Source: Microplitis mediator
Lineage: Eukaryota; Arthropoda; Insecta; Hymenoptera; Braconidae
Assembly (NCBI RefSeq): GCF_029852145.1
Contig: NC_079976.1
Coordinates: forward strand, 16,017,117-16,081,116
Length of the DNA: 64,000 nt
Direction: 5' to 3'
Shown here: positions 1 through 11,067 of the stretch, piece after piece
Layout of the letters: every line of letters begins with the position of its first letter
Numbering within the stretch: the stretch's first letter is position 1
Program-made: the position numbers and the translations under genes
Notes under the pieces: generated by a model
What the model was told of the DNA's origin: nothing
The model's database searches: none
Seen by the model: the letters and a program-made list of their open reading frames with translations, nothing else

Positions 1-4
1 GTTT

Positions 5-159
5 CAGTTGTCCCCACCATATACTAGGCTCCCTGCCAATAGTCATAAGTTGGACCCAGTTCTATATTTTTACCCCCTCCTGCCATTACACTCCATGCTA
101 TTTGACCGCGGGAAGGAGTAAAAATATCCCACGATCTGGCTGCACTGGTGGGACAACTG
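5..159. repeat. Short inverted-repeat element (MITE-like)
   Basis: The left end reads CAGTTGTCCCCACCA and the right end TGGTGGGACAACTG, a near-perfect inverted pair about 155 bp apart. No ORF lies inside and no clear target duplication is visible. This fits a small non-autonomous DNA transposon, but the superfamily cannot be assigned. Confidence 0.5.
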
Positions 160-199
160 AGAATTTACATAAAACTAGTTAAAATATCCCTAGATCGAC

Positions 200-960
200 G
201 TTTTTGATGTCCCCTAATAGCACAGTTTGCTTGAGCAAAAGTTTACTTGCAAAAGATTACTTGCAAAAATTTACTTTCGAAAATTTACTTGCAAAAATTT
301 ACTTGCAAAAAATTACTTACAAAAGTTTGCTTGCAAAAGTTTACTTACAAAATTTTCCTTGAATTTTTCGTCAAATCTCCGTCAACTTCGGACTTATCCG
401 TTTTTTACGACAATTTGTATGCAACTTGTTCCTCTATAATTTCATGTAAATTTACTACCCGAATTAGCATGCAAATTCACTTAAAAAGTTGACAAGGAAA
501 AAGTTGTCGTTAATTTTTCGGCAAATTCCATGTCAATTTATTGTTAATTTGACTTGAAAAATTGTTACGTATTTTTTTACCTACAAATTGTAGACATGCC
601 CCGATAGCCAGAGTTTCTAATCAGAAAGTTGGTGTACTTGAGTTGCGACCAACAAGTTGTTCGGAAAGTTGCCGTCAACTTATGGAAATGCCAACTATTG
701 CGGCCAACTTGGCGACAGGTTGCGACAGTAGGTTGCCGACAAGTTGCGGCCAGCTTTGGCTATGGGGGTATTTGTGTATAAATTTGCTTACCTTCTAAAA
801 TGGTACCAAAGAACATTATCGACTTTTTTTTTCGTAAAAATTTACCTTTAAATTGGATAAAAATCAGCTGCAAATTTTGATTTTAAATTTTTGCTGCAAA
901 AATTGTCGGCAAATTCGGGCAGCAGATTTCAGGTAATTTCAACATCAACTTGCCTTCAAT
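200..960. repeat. Dispersed AT-rich repeat, copy A (with nested MITE)
   Basis: This stretch aligns by eye, in the same order, with 35120-35620: the CAGTTTGCTT..AGCAAAAG start, then a TTTTTCGT..AAATTTCCGTC-like block, a TACGACAATTTGTATGCAAC block and a TATAAATTTG block. A third, shorter copy lies near 1030-1160. The left part also has tandem TTTACTTGCAAAA repeats at about 240-350, which make small spurious ORFs. No coding potential was recognised. Confidence 0.5.
599..767. repeat. MITE nested in repeat copy A
   Basis: The ends CCCCGATAGCCA and TGGCTATGGGG are inverted repeats. Copy C of the surrounding repeat (near 35400) reads continuously through the equivalent position, so this is an insertion. 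The same CCCTGATAGCCAG-type terminus bounds the element at 1263-1523. The interior is rich in CAACTTG-like words. Confidence 0.5.
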
Positions 961-1262
961 TTCAAGCTAATGTGGCTATTCGGGTCCTCAGTAGTCTAAG
1001 GTGCCTCCACCTGTGAATTAATTACGCTAATAGCAGTTTGCCTTAGCAAATATGTACTTACAAAAGTTTTCTTGAATTTTACCATTTTTTACGACAATTT
1101 GAATGCAACTTGCTATTGAATTTGAAGTAAATTTAGTACCTAAATGAGAATGCAAATTAAATTCAGGATTTCGTTAGGTGCGGCCCACCCTAAATTTTAA
1201 GTATTAGTTCATATTATTGAAAAAAATTATTTTGAGATAGAAGAATCCCTAATCAAAAACTG

Positions 1263-1523
1263 CCCTGATAGCCAGGGTTTCTCGTCTAAAAATTGATATT
1301 CATAAGTTTGCGACCAACTTGACGACAAGTTGTCAACAACTTTAGCATTTTTAACTTTTGGCTACAAGTTACCGCCCACATTCTGAGAAAATTGACGCCA
1401 GTATGGAGCAAAATTGAAGGCAACTTTCCATCAACTTTGGAAGTAACACCTTTTGCGGGCAACTTGGCATCCAGTTGCGGCTGTAAGTTTCACGCCAGTT
1501 TCTCGCCAATCTGGCTATCAGGG
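1263..1523. repeat. MITE with CCCTGATAGCCAG termini
   Basis: Perfect 13 bp terminal inverted repeats, CCCTGATAGCCAG at the left and CTGGCTATCAGGG at the right, bound 261 bp without an ORF. Related single termini (GGCTATCTGG) occur near 3404, 3490, 35650 and 35800, so the family has several fragments here. No target duplication can be resolved. Confidence 0.65.
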
Positions 1524-2348
1524 TGAATCTCAGTCAAAGTTATTCGAATTCATTCAAAATTTTTTGGTTTCAATCAGAATTTTCAATCAGAGATGATGAT
1601 TTGTAGTTATTTAAATTTTTCATTATTTATTCATTCCAACAATAATAAAAACATCATCATTATAATAAATGAATAATAATAATAAAATAACAATCATAGT
1701 GCTGATTATTATAACAATAAACTATTTATTATAAAATTTATAATCATTTTATTTGTTGATTTTTTATAAATTTTTTTGATGTGCTTTATGGATTTTTTCC
1801 TATCGTATCGTTTCTTAACATTCCCTCATTAATCTCATTTCTTACGTTACTCCAAGATTACCATGCATTATTTCCTAGACATAAAAATGATTAAAAAGCG
1901 AAATTGTCATATTTTTTATGATCAACTAACAAAACCATTCAATCAATATTTTTCTTTTATTTTCAAATTATTCAATATCTTTAAATTTATTAATTCATTT
2001 TATTGATAATTTTTCATTTTATCTTTTCAGTAACTCTTTAACAGTTTTACTTTCGGTATATTTCGATTAAATCAATTTTTTTTTTTTTTACATAGGTTAT
2101 TTAAATAAATGCATACCTTAAATAATTAATCATCATCTCCAGAGTCTATCTCGATTTTAATGTTAAGCAATAAAACAAAATCATTAATCCCTAACGTAAT
2201 TGGGATTAGCTTTATATATGAAGCTTCATTAATTTCGAAACGAAAATCATTTATCAGAGGGTCATTCGTGAACGTATCTAAAACTCCAAATCTTGCTATA
2301 GCTCTTTCTATGATAAGTAATTGATGCAAATGCAGATGGGGAATAATA
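1524..2348. other. AT-rich sequence, no gene recognised
   Basis: This is AT-rich sequence with TAATAATAA-like simple runs near 1660-1700. A minus-strand ORF of 67 codons at 2126-2329 has no recognised family and is treated as chance. Confidence 0.4.
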
Positions 2349-2557
2349 TCCCTAACGGACCCAAATTACGGTAAACCCACCGTAAATTACGGTAATCCAC
2401 CGTAAATTGCCGATTTACCATAATTTACGGTGGGTTTACCGTAATTTACGGTGGTTTTACCGTAATTTACGGTAAATGTACTCGAATTTTACGGTATTCT
2501 ACGGTAGATTTACGGTAAAATTACCGTAAATTTACGGTAAATCAGGTCTGCTAGGGA
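2349..2557. repeat. Palindromic ACGGTAAA/TTTACCGT repeat element
   Basis: About 200 bp is built almost entirely from alternating TTTACGGTAA and TTACCGTAAA words, so each strand can fold on itself many times. It is bounded by TCCCTAACGGACC and an imperfect inverted copy GGTCTGCTAGGGA. The ends suggest a mobile unit rather than a simple satellite. Confidence 0.55.
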
Positions 2558-4934
2558 TGTTTAAAAACGCTACTGAAACAAATAACGTATCTTACAATGA
2601 CTCCTTCTGATATTAAAAAAATAAATCTTTCTTCATTTTCTATCCACTCTAATCCTGATATTCTTGTAATAAAACCTATAAAGCTACAAAAAGTAGTAAT
2701 AAAATGTTACTTGATTATTAGCTAATGATATAATTTTACAAAAAATAAAAAAATAAAAATAAAAAGTAACAGAATTATGATTTATAACAAATTTTTTTAC
2801 TTCATACAAAACAATTTTTTTTATTTCATATAAAATAATAAAAAAAGATGTATAAACTATATACAGCTTACTTAGATTCATCTCCGTTCGAAAACATTCT
2901 CAGCTGTCTACTGTCAGATAAATTTATTTTGACCATTTTATTATTTAATTCTTGAATACCAATTATTAAATAATGTATGGATAGGAAATAATTTCAATGA
3001 AAATTTTTGAATTATAATTGACAATTCGTGACAACTTTTATTTTATTTTATAAAAAAAAAAAAAAATAAACATCATAATGATTATTATGAGAATGATATA
3101 GTTATTAATATTTTCATTCTCGATACCGAATAAACGATTGATGCTATACTTAAAAAAGTAAAGAAAATATTATTGTACAGTAGACTCTGGTTATAAATTA
3201 CATCGGACGCTCTACTCACTCTCACGTCAATTTCATTTTTTCCTGTGAGTAAGAATATAAACAGAAACTGTGCAAATCGACAACAAAAATTTTACCGCTA
3301 AATTTACTGTTCAACTTTTGCTAACAATTTGCAGTCTAGTTCCATCTGCAAATTTCAGTTAAGTTGAATTTTTAAATTGTCAACAATATGCTGTCAAATT
3401 GGCTATCTGGGTTCCATATGCTTATAAGCAACAACTTGTCGTCGAGTTGAAGAAAAACTTTTGATTAGCAAATGTTTCCCAGCAAACCTGGCTATCTGGC
3501 GAATATTACTCAAAAATAATAATTCAAACCCGGATTAAAAATCAATACTTACAATACATATATAATCCTAATAATTATAATTTATTTTTTAGGACCAGTT
3601 TTTCGAACCGGGTTTATTTTTAATCCTGGTTTAATTATCATTACTGGTATATCTTATTAATATTATTAATATATAGATATACTGACCATATTAATTAAAA
3701 CCTGGATAAAAATAAACTCGGTTTGAAAAACTGGCCCTTAGTTTATTTCTTTCATTTGATATTTTCCGAATATTTTACATACCAGATATGTTGGTATATC
3801 TAATCTATATTGGTATTTATAAAAATAATATAGGTTTACAGCAAATATAATTTACACGAATTTAAAAAAAACCCAGATTGAAAAACTAGCCATAATGTAT
3901 GTTTTCTATTCTATTCAAATATACTCTAAATGGTATATATTTTCTTACTTTATTGTTATAAAAAAAAGAAGTTTATTAACAGATGTATCTTCAAGATTTT
4001 CTGATCTATCATTTAAACTTAATGAATTTATCATTCAATTAATTGACTTAAATAATAAACTGATAATATAATAAGACCTAAAAAATAACTGATCATATGA
4101 TAAGTCACGTTATCCGGTAAGAAATTTTTTTATGTTTGTATAACTCGAATAAAAAATACGATTAATGAATATTATAAATGATTTCATTTTTAGTACTCAT
4201 TAATGTTCTTTAATTCTTGTTAAACTTAAGATTTTTACCTTTTAATTTCATATTCCGAAATTAGTAAATATTATTTTACGATTAAAAAAGATTCAAAGTA
4301 TTAATCAAAGTTTAAAATCATCATGAATACTATTATTAATCGTAAAATAATATTGAATTTCTGATCACGTGTGATTTTTATTATTTTAATAAACATATCT
4401 TTCATGTTATAAATGTTTTCAGAACTTGACTTTGTATTATTGATTTTTTTTTCTTTCAGAAAAATTTAAAAACTCCTTAAAATTATTATTAATAAAATTC
4501 ACTAAAATTATATCATATAAGAAATATATGGGAAGTAAAATTAAGTTAATAATAGGTTAGAAATAATATCCATTATCAAATTTCACTTTATATTTTATCG
4601 ATTTATGTTGGAAGTAAGTAATCTAATATTTCAAATGTTGTAAGTATTCAGAAATAGAGGTAATACCCATTTTCTTATAACAATAACGATTATATTAATC
4701 TATTTTAATGTTTTTTTATACTCCGTAAGTGATCGTGTTTCAAATTAAAAAAAAAAGAAATTTTAAGTTATTTAGCTCTTTTTTTCTTTAACGTGATCAG
4801 TCGAGATTCTGGTCTTTAATCTGATGCTGTCAACCTATCATCATATTAAGGCCAGATCTCAAAACTGATCACATATTATATTAAAGTCAATATCCCGTTT
4901 AAGTTATCTCCGATTTAAAAATAAAAAATTCGAA
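2558..4934. other. AT-rich sequence without recognised genes
   Basis: This stretch holds mostly AT-rich DNA and fragments of dispersed repeats, including GGCTATCTGG termini near 3404 and 3490. Inverted words around 3525-3890 (AATCCTGGTTTAAT, AACCGGGTTTATTTTTAATC and their complements) suggest degraded inverted-repeat elements. No ORF looks like a gene. The 5' end of the Helentron that starts coding near 4935 presumably lies in the last kilobase but could not be located. Confidence 0.35.
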
Positions 4935-6147
4935 ATGCCAAAATTGAAACGCACAAGTAATGATCAACCTACAAAAAAAAAAAAAAAAGGAATATGAACT
5001 GAAGAAAAGAAACGAATGTAATAATATAGATAATATTGAAAATTGTCAAACAGAAGAAAATAATGTCGTATTATATTTAACAATGCATAAAGAAAGAATG
5101 AAAAATTATTACAATTCATTGGAATACAAACAAAAAAATAAAAATTATCAAAAAATTAATCTCACAGATAATAATTATTATGTAAATCATTTAGAAAGAT
5201 TAAGAATAAATAAAAAAAATAGATTACAGGATCATAATTTAAGGACAATTCATAATAATAAATAAAAAATATATCAAAATAAACGACTACAAGTTAAAGA
5301 AAAATTGAAATCACATCGCGAAAGATTGAAAATCTCTCAAAAAAACAGATTACTTGATAAAGAACAATTAAAATTACATCATGAAAGATTGAAAATCTCT
5401 CAAACCAATAGACTACATGATAAAGAAAAATTAAAATTACACCATGAAAGATTAAAAATTTCTCAAACCAACAGATTACAAAATAAAGAAAAATTAAGAT
5501 TACACCGTGAAAGATTGAAAATCTCTCAAGTTAACAGATTACAAGATAAAGAACAATCAAAATTACATCGAAAAAGATTGAAAGTCGCTAAAATTAAAAG
5601 ATTGAAAAATGAAGAACGATTGAAATTACACCAAAAAAGATCTAAAGTATTACAAAGAAAACGATTAAGTTGTGGCATTAAAAGAAAAAGTCATAACCAA
5701 ATTAATAAGGATTGTCAATCTAAAAGATTGATGGATAAAAGAAAAAGAGAAATACATAATGACAGTTTGAAGACTTATCAAAAAAACCGATTAAAAAACC
5801 AACAATTGAGAAAAATCCATATAAATCGAGTTTCTAAATGTAAATTCTTGAAAAATGAAAAATATGAAAATTTACGACGTCAAACACTATTTGATAGATT
5901 CAATTTATTAAAGTTAGAAGGTCCAATATATGTGTGTTCTTCTTGTTGTCGTTTGTGGTTTAGATCATCAGTTAAATTTTTTAAAAAAAGTGATTTGAAA
6001 CATTACGATTTATCAAAAATACATTTGATTTGTAAAATGATAGATGACTCCACTATCGGATTTTTATGCGCAAATTGCGAGAAAGCAATAAAAAATAACA
6101 AAATCCCGAATTTGTCCATGTATCATGACGAATTAAAATTTCCATGA
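4935..6147 (+). pseudogene. Helentron Rep-helicase, N-terminal part (decayed)
   Basis: This is the N-terminal part of a large Helitron-type protein. From about 5290 to 5600 it encodes a basic, probably coiled-coil repeat of roughly 25 residues built on HRERLKISQ..NRLxDKEKLK. A cysteine-bearing segment follows (VCSSCCRLWF at about 5930-5965, then CANCEKA near 6065). The frame is broken by a TAA at 5263-5265 and TGA codons at 6145-6147 and 6202-6204; both TGAs sit where tryptophan would be expected, next to proline. An ATG at 4935 lies in a different frame from the ORF opening at 4960, with a run of about 15 A between them, so a homopolymer indel is likely. Helitron assignment rests on the downstream Rep and helicase motifs in the same order and strand. 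Confidence 0.7.
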
Positions 6148-7627
6148 ATACCTAATGAAATCTTAAAATTAACTGATCTTGAAGAAAGATTCATATGTCC
6201 ATGAATTCCTTTTATGACGATCAGAGCCGTTATTAATGATGGTCAATACTTAGTTAAAGGTCGAGCTGTTAATGTACCAACAGACGTTGAAACCTCCGTT
6301 AATATTCTGCCAAGAATGCAGTCTGAAGCGATGATTATTCCTATATGTTTTCGAAGAAAAAAATGCTTTAAATCTAATGTTATGTTTGAAAACGTTCGAC
6401 CTCAAGTAATCAAAAAAGCAGCAATGGTATTAAAAAACTCTGAAGTTTATAAATTTTGTAAGATAAAATTAGATTTTCATAGAGATAAAAATATGAACAA
6501 TTTTTCAATATTCAATGAGAATGGAAATTATAATTACAGGAGTATTGATGACAGCAAAAATGATAATGACATTCTCGTTAATGATATTGATGATAATTAT
6601 AATAATTTATCTGATGATAGTAGTTCTGAAGATGAAGAACCTATAAATATAGAAGACGAATCAACTCTTTTAATGACCCAAGCTATTGTTTTTGCTCCCG
6701 GTGATGGACAAATACCAGTTTCACTATTTGACGAATTTACTGAAGCGTTAAGTTTTATTAAAATTTATGGAGGCAAATTGATCGAAAAACCTGAAAAAAT
6801 AACATATTAAAATTGGATTAAATCTGAAATAATGAAATCAGATCGAAGATGTGCTACTATTACTAAATTATTTTTTTCCGCATTAAAACTTAGAACGTCA
6901 AAAATTGCTTCAAGTATGAATTTTTGTTTACGAAAAAATAAAATGAAATCTGATTTAACAGTAGAAGATATGCTCGATGAAAATAAAATCAAATCAATGG
7001 AATTAAATGATAATGGATTCAAATTTCTATCTCATGATCGTGGATCACCATCATTTTGGGAAGATAAAAAAAAATGTTTTTGCATTACTCAGGCAAAGAG
7101 GTCAACCAACCATTTTTTTTACATTGTCAGCAGCAGAAACTAAATGGCCTGAGTTAATAAAATTTTTAAAAAAGTAGTTGATGATCAAGAAATTACTTTA
7201 GAAGAAGCAGAAAAACTAGAGTACAAGGAAAAAGCTAGGTTAATTAATAGTGACCCAGTAACAGTAGCGAGATATTTTGATTATAGGATAAGAGAAGTAT
7301 TTAAAGTAATGAAAGAAAAAAATAGTATTTTCAGAAAATATAATATTGTTGGTTTTTATTATCGAATTGAGTTCCAACAAAGAGGTTCTCCTCATGTTCA
7401 TTGTTTATTATGGCTTGAGAATGCACCTAAGTATGATGATGAAAATGAAAATAATTCAGATGTTATAAATTTAATCGATAAATTTATCACGTGTTAAAAC
7501 ATCTATTTTACAACCGTTATCTAACGTAGAAAAAGAACAGAAAAATCAATTAAAAAAAGTTCGTGATGATATTCAGAAATTTTTAGAAGATAACGTTAAA
7601 AAAGAAGTTACTGTTACAATAGAAGAA
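6148..7627 (+). pseudogene. Helentron Rep (HUH) domain (decayed)
   Basis: This is the rolling-circle replication initiator region of a Helitron. The segment PFMTIRAVINDGQ near 6208 resembles the Helitron helitron_like_N region, and RGSPSFWEDKKK (7039-7075) precedes a frameshift into SAAETKWPELIKF. The HUH motif RGSPHVHCLLWLENAP lies at about 7381-7430. In HUH enzymes two histidines bind the metal used for DNA nicking. Damage includes a TAA at 6808-6810, a frameshift near 7080-7130, and a TAA at 7495-7497. The two long open parts between the breaks still read as family-like protein, which indicates degradation of one gene. Confidence 0.8.
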
Positions 7628-8772
7628 ATGCTGAAGATAATTAAATTAACTAATAATTCGTATATAGAGATCATCCGTAGTGGATTAAATCGTCCAACAG
7701 TTATGTTGCGTAGAAATCCAGAAGAATGTATGATTAATTCTTACAATCAAGAAATATTGAAACTACATTCCGCAAATATGGATGTACAATTTATATTAGA
7801 TATGTACTCATGTGCAAGCTATGTATTAAATTATTTAAACAAATCGATTTCTGGTCTTTCACGATCAATGTATAATGTTGTAAATGAAGTCAAAAAGGGA
7901 AATTATACAATAAAAGAACAGTTAAGATTAATTGCAAATGAATTTTTAAAAGCTAGTGAATTTGGTTCTCAAGAAGCAGTTTATTACATTTTAGCATTAC
8001 CTTTGTCAAAGTGTTCAAGGCAGTGTGTATTTATTAACACGAATCACCCAGAAAATAGAATTAAAATAGTTAAATCTAAGAAAGATCTTCAAGAATTGTG
8101 TTCCTATTCTAAGGATTTTTACATTAAAGATATATTAGACCATTATATGCATCGTCCACATGAATTAGAGAATATTTGTCTTGCATCATTTGTAGCTTGG
8201 TATAATTATTCTACTAAAAATTATAATAAAACAAATAAAATCGATAGTAATGGAGAAAGTGATAATGATGATTTCGTAGAAAATAGTCATCCTTTAAAAC
8301 TTAACGATAACTCAGGTTACATCCAAAAAAGGAAAAAATCTAAAATAATCAGATTTATTAACTATAATGAAAAAATTGATGATGAAGACTTTATTAGAGA
8401 AAATGTTATGATATTTATGCCATGGCGAGATGAACATATAATGATTGTTTCAGCTGCTAAGTTATTTTTAGAAAATAAAAACTTAATTATAGAAAATAGA
8501 TCGGAATATGTATACAATGAAAACATAGAAAATTTATTGAAAGAAGCACAAACTCAAATTAATGAATCAGATAACGAAAATGATATCAATGAATGTAAGC
8601 CTAAAAATTTAGAAGTATTTAATGATACTACTAAAGAAGGAGATATAGCTATTGATATGAACGATGATTCAAATTAAATAGCAAATTCTAATGAAAATAA
8701 AGATGTATACTATGTATCAATTCCACACCTAATTGACGAAGAAAATTATATCAATGTAGTTTGTTCCCTTAA
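7628..8772 (+). pseudogene. Helentron Rep C-terminus and linker (decayed)
   Basis: This continues the Rep reading frame. SYVLNYLNKS at about 7815-7845 resembles the tyrosine-lysine motif of Helitron Rep, whose tyrosines attack DNA. Further on are HRPHELENICLASFVAWYN and FMPWRDEHIMI, typical of the Rep-helicase linker. An in-frame TAA at 8675-8677 interrupts the frame, which then runs on without further stops to the MITE junction at 8772. The protein region ends by insertion rather than naturally: the frame resumes after the MITE. Confidence 0.75.
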
Positions 8773-9358
8773 GGTAGTACTATCGTTACCACAGATGTCA
8801 AATTAGTGCTATGTGTAATTTGGCTAGAGTAGTATTTTCATTTGGCAACGCCGCATAAAAACTAGAGATAGAAATACATTCTGTTTCACTCAACATATGA
8901 GTTTATGCGCGGAAATCTATTGCGCATACATTTGTTTATTTTTACACTAATTATCAGTTGCATTAGTGCATGTTTGAATTTCGCGCGCGTCCTAACCTTT
9001 TCTGCGGCGTTGCCACATTTAAGTCGACTAGTACTTTTTTCTCAATCATTTATTAATTGTTCTTATCACAGGTTCTGAGTTTATGGTTTTATTTGCACAT
9101 AATATTCAATCAATTTTTCTCTTTCTATTGATACCAAAATTATAGAAATCTCAACGTCCAGTTTTATGAAATAAAATAAAGTCTGTGATTTCCCATAAGG
9201 ATCAATGTTAAACGCAAAAATTTATAAATATTAATATCTTTTTTTCAGTGCTCTGTAGGCCTCCAAAAATTTAACTGCTTAATTATGATATTACAAAGTA
9301 CCAATATGCCAAGTTTCATTAAATTCTTACCGTCAATTCTAAAACTGGTAGTACTACC
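8773..9358. mobile_element. TTAA-flanked MITE in Helentron helicase
   Basis: Inverted ends GGTAGTACTA (8773-8782) and TAGTACTACC (9349-9358) bound 586 bp with no transposase ORF. TTAA lies directly on both sides (8769-8772 and 9359-9362). Deleting the element plus one TTAA makes the flanking Helentron codons continuous in one frame, so the TTAA is a true target duplication. A TTAA duplication is typical of piggyBac-type transposition; the terminal bases are not classic piggyBac, so the superfamily is an inference. Confidence 0.8.
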
Positions 9359-9362
9359 TTAA

Positions 9363-9760
9363 TGAAAAACAAAGAAATTTTTTACTACATTTATTACATC
9401 GTTTCAAAACTAAATCTTTGCCATTTTATCATTGTGTGATAGGTGGAGCAGGTGTAGGAAAATTTCGATTAATTGAAGCAATATATCAAACTATTCTTCG
9501 TTTTTTTAATTTTGAGTCCAACAATTTAGAATCAACTAAAATCCTTCTATGTGCTCCAACTGGAAAAGCAGCGTTTGGAATAAAAGGAACAACTTTACAT
9601 GCGAGTTTTATATTGCCATCAAATAAATGTTCTACCGAACTTATTCCTTTAAGCCATAGTACACGGAATACTTTGTATGCAAAATTAAAAGATCTAAATC
9701 TTATTATCATTGATGAAATTAGTATGGTTGGTTCAAGGATGATACAACAAGTTGATAGTC
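9363..9760 (+). pseudogene. Helentron Pif1-like helicase, N-terminal half (interrupted)
   Basis: This is the start of the superfamily 1 helicase domain. The Walker A loop reads GGAGVGKF at about 9445-9468, where the usual serine/threonine after lysine is phenylalanine. CAPTGKAAFGIKGTTLHASF follows at about 9550-9610, and the Walker B motif LIIIDEISMVG lies at 9700-9730. The domain stops at 9760, where the Polinton is inserted, and continues at 29572 in the same frame once the insertion and one target duplication are discounted. The helicase would unwind DNA behind Rep during rolling-circle transposition; this copy is dead. Confidence 0.85.
9755..9760. other. Polinton target-site duplication, left copy
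   Basis: ATAGTC at 9755-9760 matches ATAGTC at 29566-29571, directly outside both terminal inverted repeats. A 6 bp duplication is the established signature of Maverick/Polinton integration. Confidence 0.9.
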
Positions 9761-10332
9761 AGTAGATAGACAGGGGGAGTTCTGGATACAACGGGGCAAG
9801 ATGGGCATGATCTGTTGTACCGACGGACGGTAAGTTATCGATTGGCGGATGGTAAGTTATCGACTGTTGGTTATCGACTGTCGATAATTTATCGACTGTC
9901 GACAATATATCGACTGTTGGTGTGGTTATCTGCGGCCTTTTGACGTCATTTGATCTTATCTGGGGCCTTTTTTGACATCATTTTGACGCTAATTGTTATC
10001 ACTTCAGCTTATCTGGGACCTATTTTACCGCCTGAGCTTATCTGGGACCATTTTGAGCTCATTCCCGCCATTTTGAGCTCGCTTTGAGCTCATCTCCGCC
10101 ATTTTGAGCTCGCGTTAGACGTGAGATCCCCTCCCCTCTTTTTTATTTTTTAACTGCGTAGTAGAATATTTATTTTTAGATGATGACTCATCCAGTTCCG
10201 AGAAAAAACTTTCTATTTTTAACTGCGTAGTAGATGACGTCATCTAACAGGTTTGAACTTGTTTTTGAGCTAGAGTGGGGGGAAATGAGCTGAGCGCTGA
10301 GCTCGAGAGCTCGCAGCAGCAGTCAGTCTACA
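9761..10332 (+). repeat. Polinton left terminal inverted repeat
   Basis: It is complementary over its whole length to 28995-29565, with a few mismatches or 1-2 base indels (for example CAGGTTTGAAC against CAGGTTGGAAC). It contains TTATCGACTGT-type short repeats at 9836-9920, repeated GAGCTCA words near 10060-10110, and two AACTGCGTAGTAG motifs. These last motifs recur in the internal 82 bp array. A TCAGT initiator-like word lies at its inner edge (10323-10327). Confidence 0.95.
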
Positions 10333-10364
10333 TCGAGAAACGTTCTAGTTAACAGCTTGTGCAA

Positions 10365-10652
10365 ATGGATAATAAATTCAGTGAAAGTGAAAGAATTTTT
10401 CTCTTACATAACCGACCGTACACCGATAATCTTGACGATATTATTGAATCGTTATTTGGTGACATACCTCCTGAGGATATTGGTAAATTCATCAATGATG
10501 TAATTGCATTTGACAAAAATATTGAAATTATTGAAAGTGCGCGAGAAGTATCGTGTCCAGGCTGTGCTGAAAAAAGAAAGTTAGCGAAGAATCTGCTTGA
10601 AATCAGTGAAAAAACGGAAAAACTACAATTACGTATACTTAGGAAATCATAA
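10365..10652 (+). CDS. Polinton small protein, unknown (95 aa)
   Basis: This is the first gene inside the left TIR. I chose ATG 10365 over an in-frame GTG at 10359. The product is acidic in its first half (DNLDDIIESLFGDIPPEDIG) and then basic and probably helical, with one CPGC pair near residue 63 that could bind metal together with a partner. No family was recognised. Its stop TAA (10650-10652) is 2 nt from the next start, so the two are probably read from one mRNA. Transcription could start at the TCAGT at the TIR edge about 40 nt upstream. Its place in a compact gene trio supports it being real. Confidence 0.65.
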   Translation: MDNKFSESERIFLLHNRPYTDNLDDIIESLFGDIPPEDIGKFINDVIAFDKNIEIIESAREVSCPGCAEKRKLAKNLLEISEKTEKLQLRILRKS

Positions 10653-10654
10653 AA

Positions 10655-11067
10655 ATGGGTCCTCATGGTTCAAAGTAAGTAAGAATTATTATTTCAAAAA
10701 TTATTTTTTTTTTTAATAACTTAACTATAAATATTCAATCGTTAACTGTTACAGACTTCATGTATGCACTGATGAGTGTACCCACGATGCCCAAATCGAG
10801 TTTGAGGATATAAGCAGCGAAAGTGATATTTTTGATGACTACGGTGACAACAACAACGACGCTATCCCAGATTCCTATTATTTTATGAAAGCGAATGAGG
10901 AAAGAAACAAAGAATTGGCTATTCGAAGGAAAGAAATCAACTTACAACTTTCTCATTGGAAAGAATTATTATTAAACTTTAATGATCGCAAAAATTACGA
11001 AGAAGCGTGTCATGAAATCACACTCATATTAACTAAGTCATTTTTCAAAGCTAACAAACCGCAATAA
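10655..11067 (+). CDS. Polinton spliced protein, unknown (about 110 aa)
   Basis: This is a two-exon gene by splice signals. Exon 1 is 10655-10674 (MGPHGS plus two bases), followed by a GTAAGT donor. The intron runs 10675-10754 with a TGTTACAG acceptor, and exon 2 is 10755-11067. The joined frame is open and continues into the long ORF, which would otherwise need an internal start. The product has a Cys/His cluster near its start (CTDECTH), an acidic patch and a basic helical C-terminus. No family was recognised. Its stop TAA overlaps the next ATG by one base (TAATG), a termination-reinitiation type of junction. Confidence 0.6.

Noticed and set aside
227..492. Two overlapping ORFs with Lys-Phe-Thr-Cys-Lys repeats
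   Set aside because: They translate the TTTACTTGCAAAA tandem repeat of the dispersed element.
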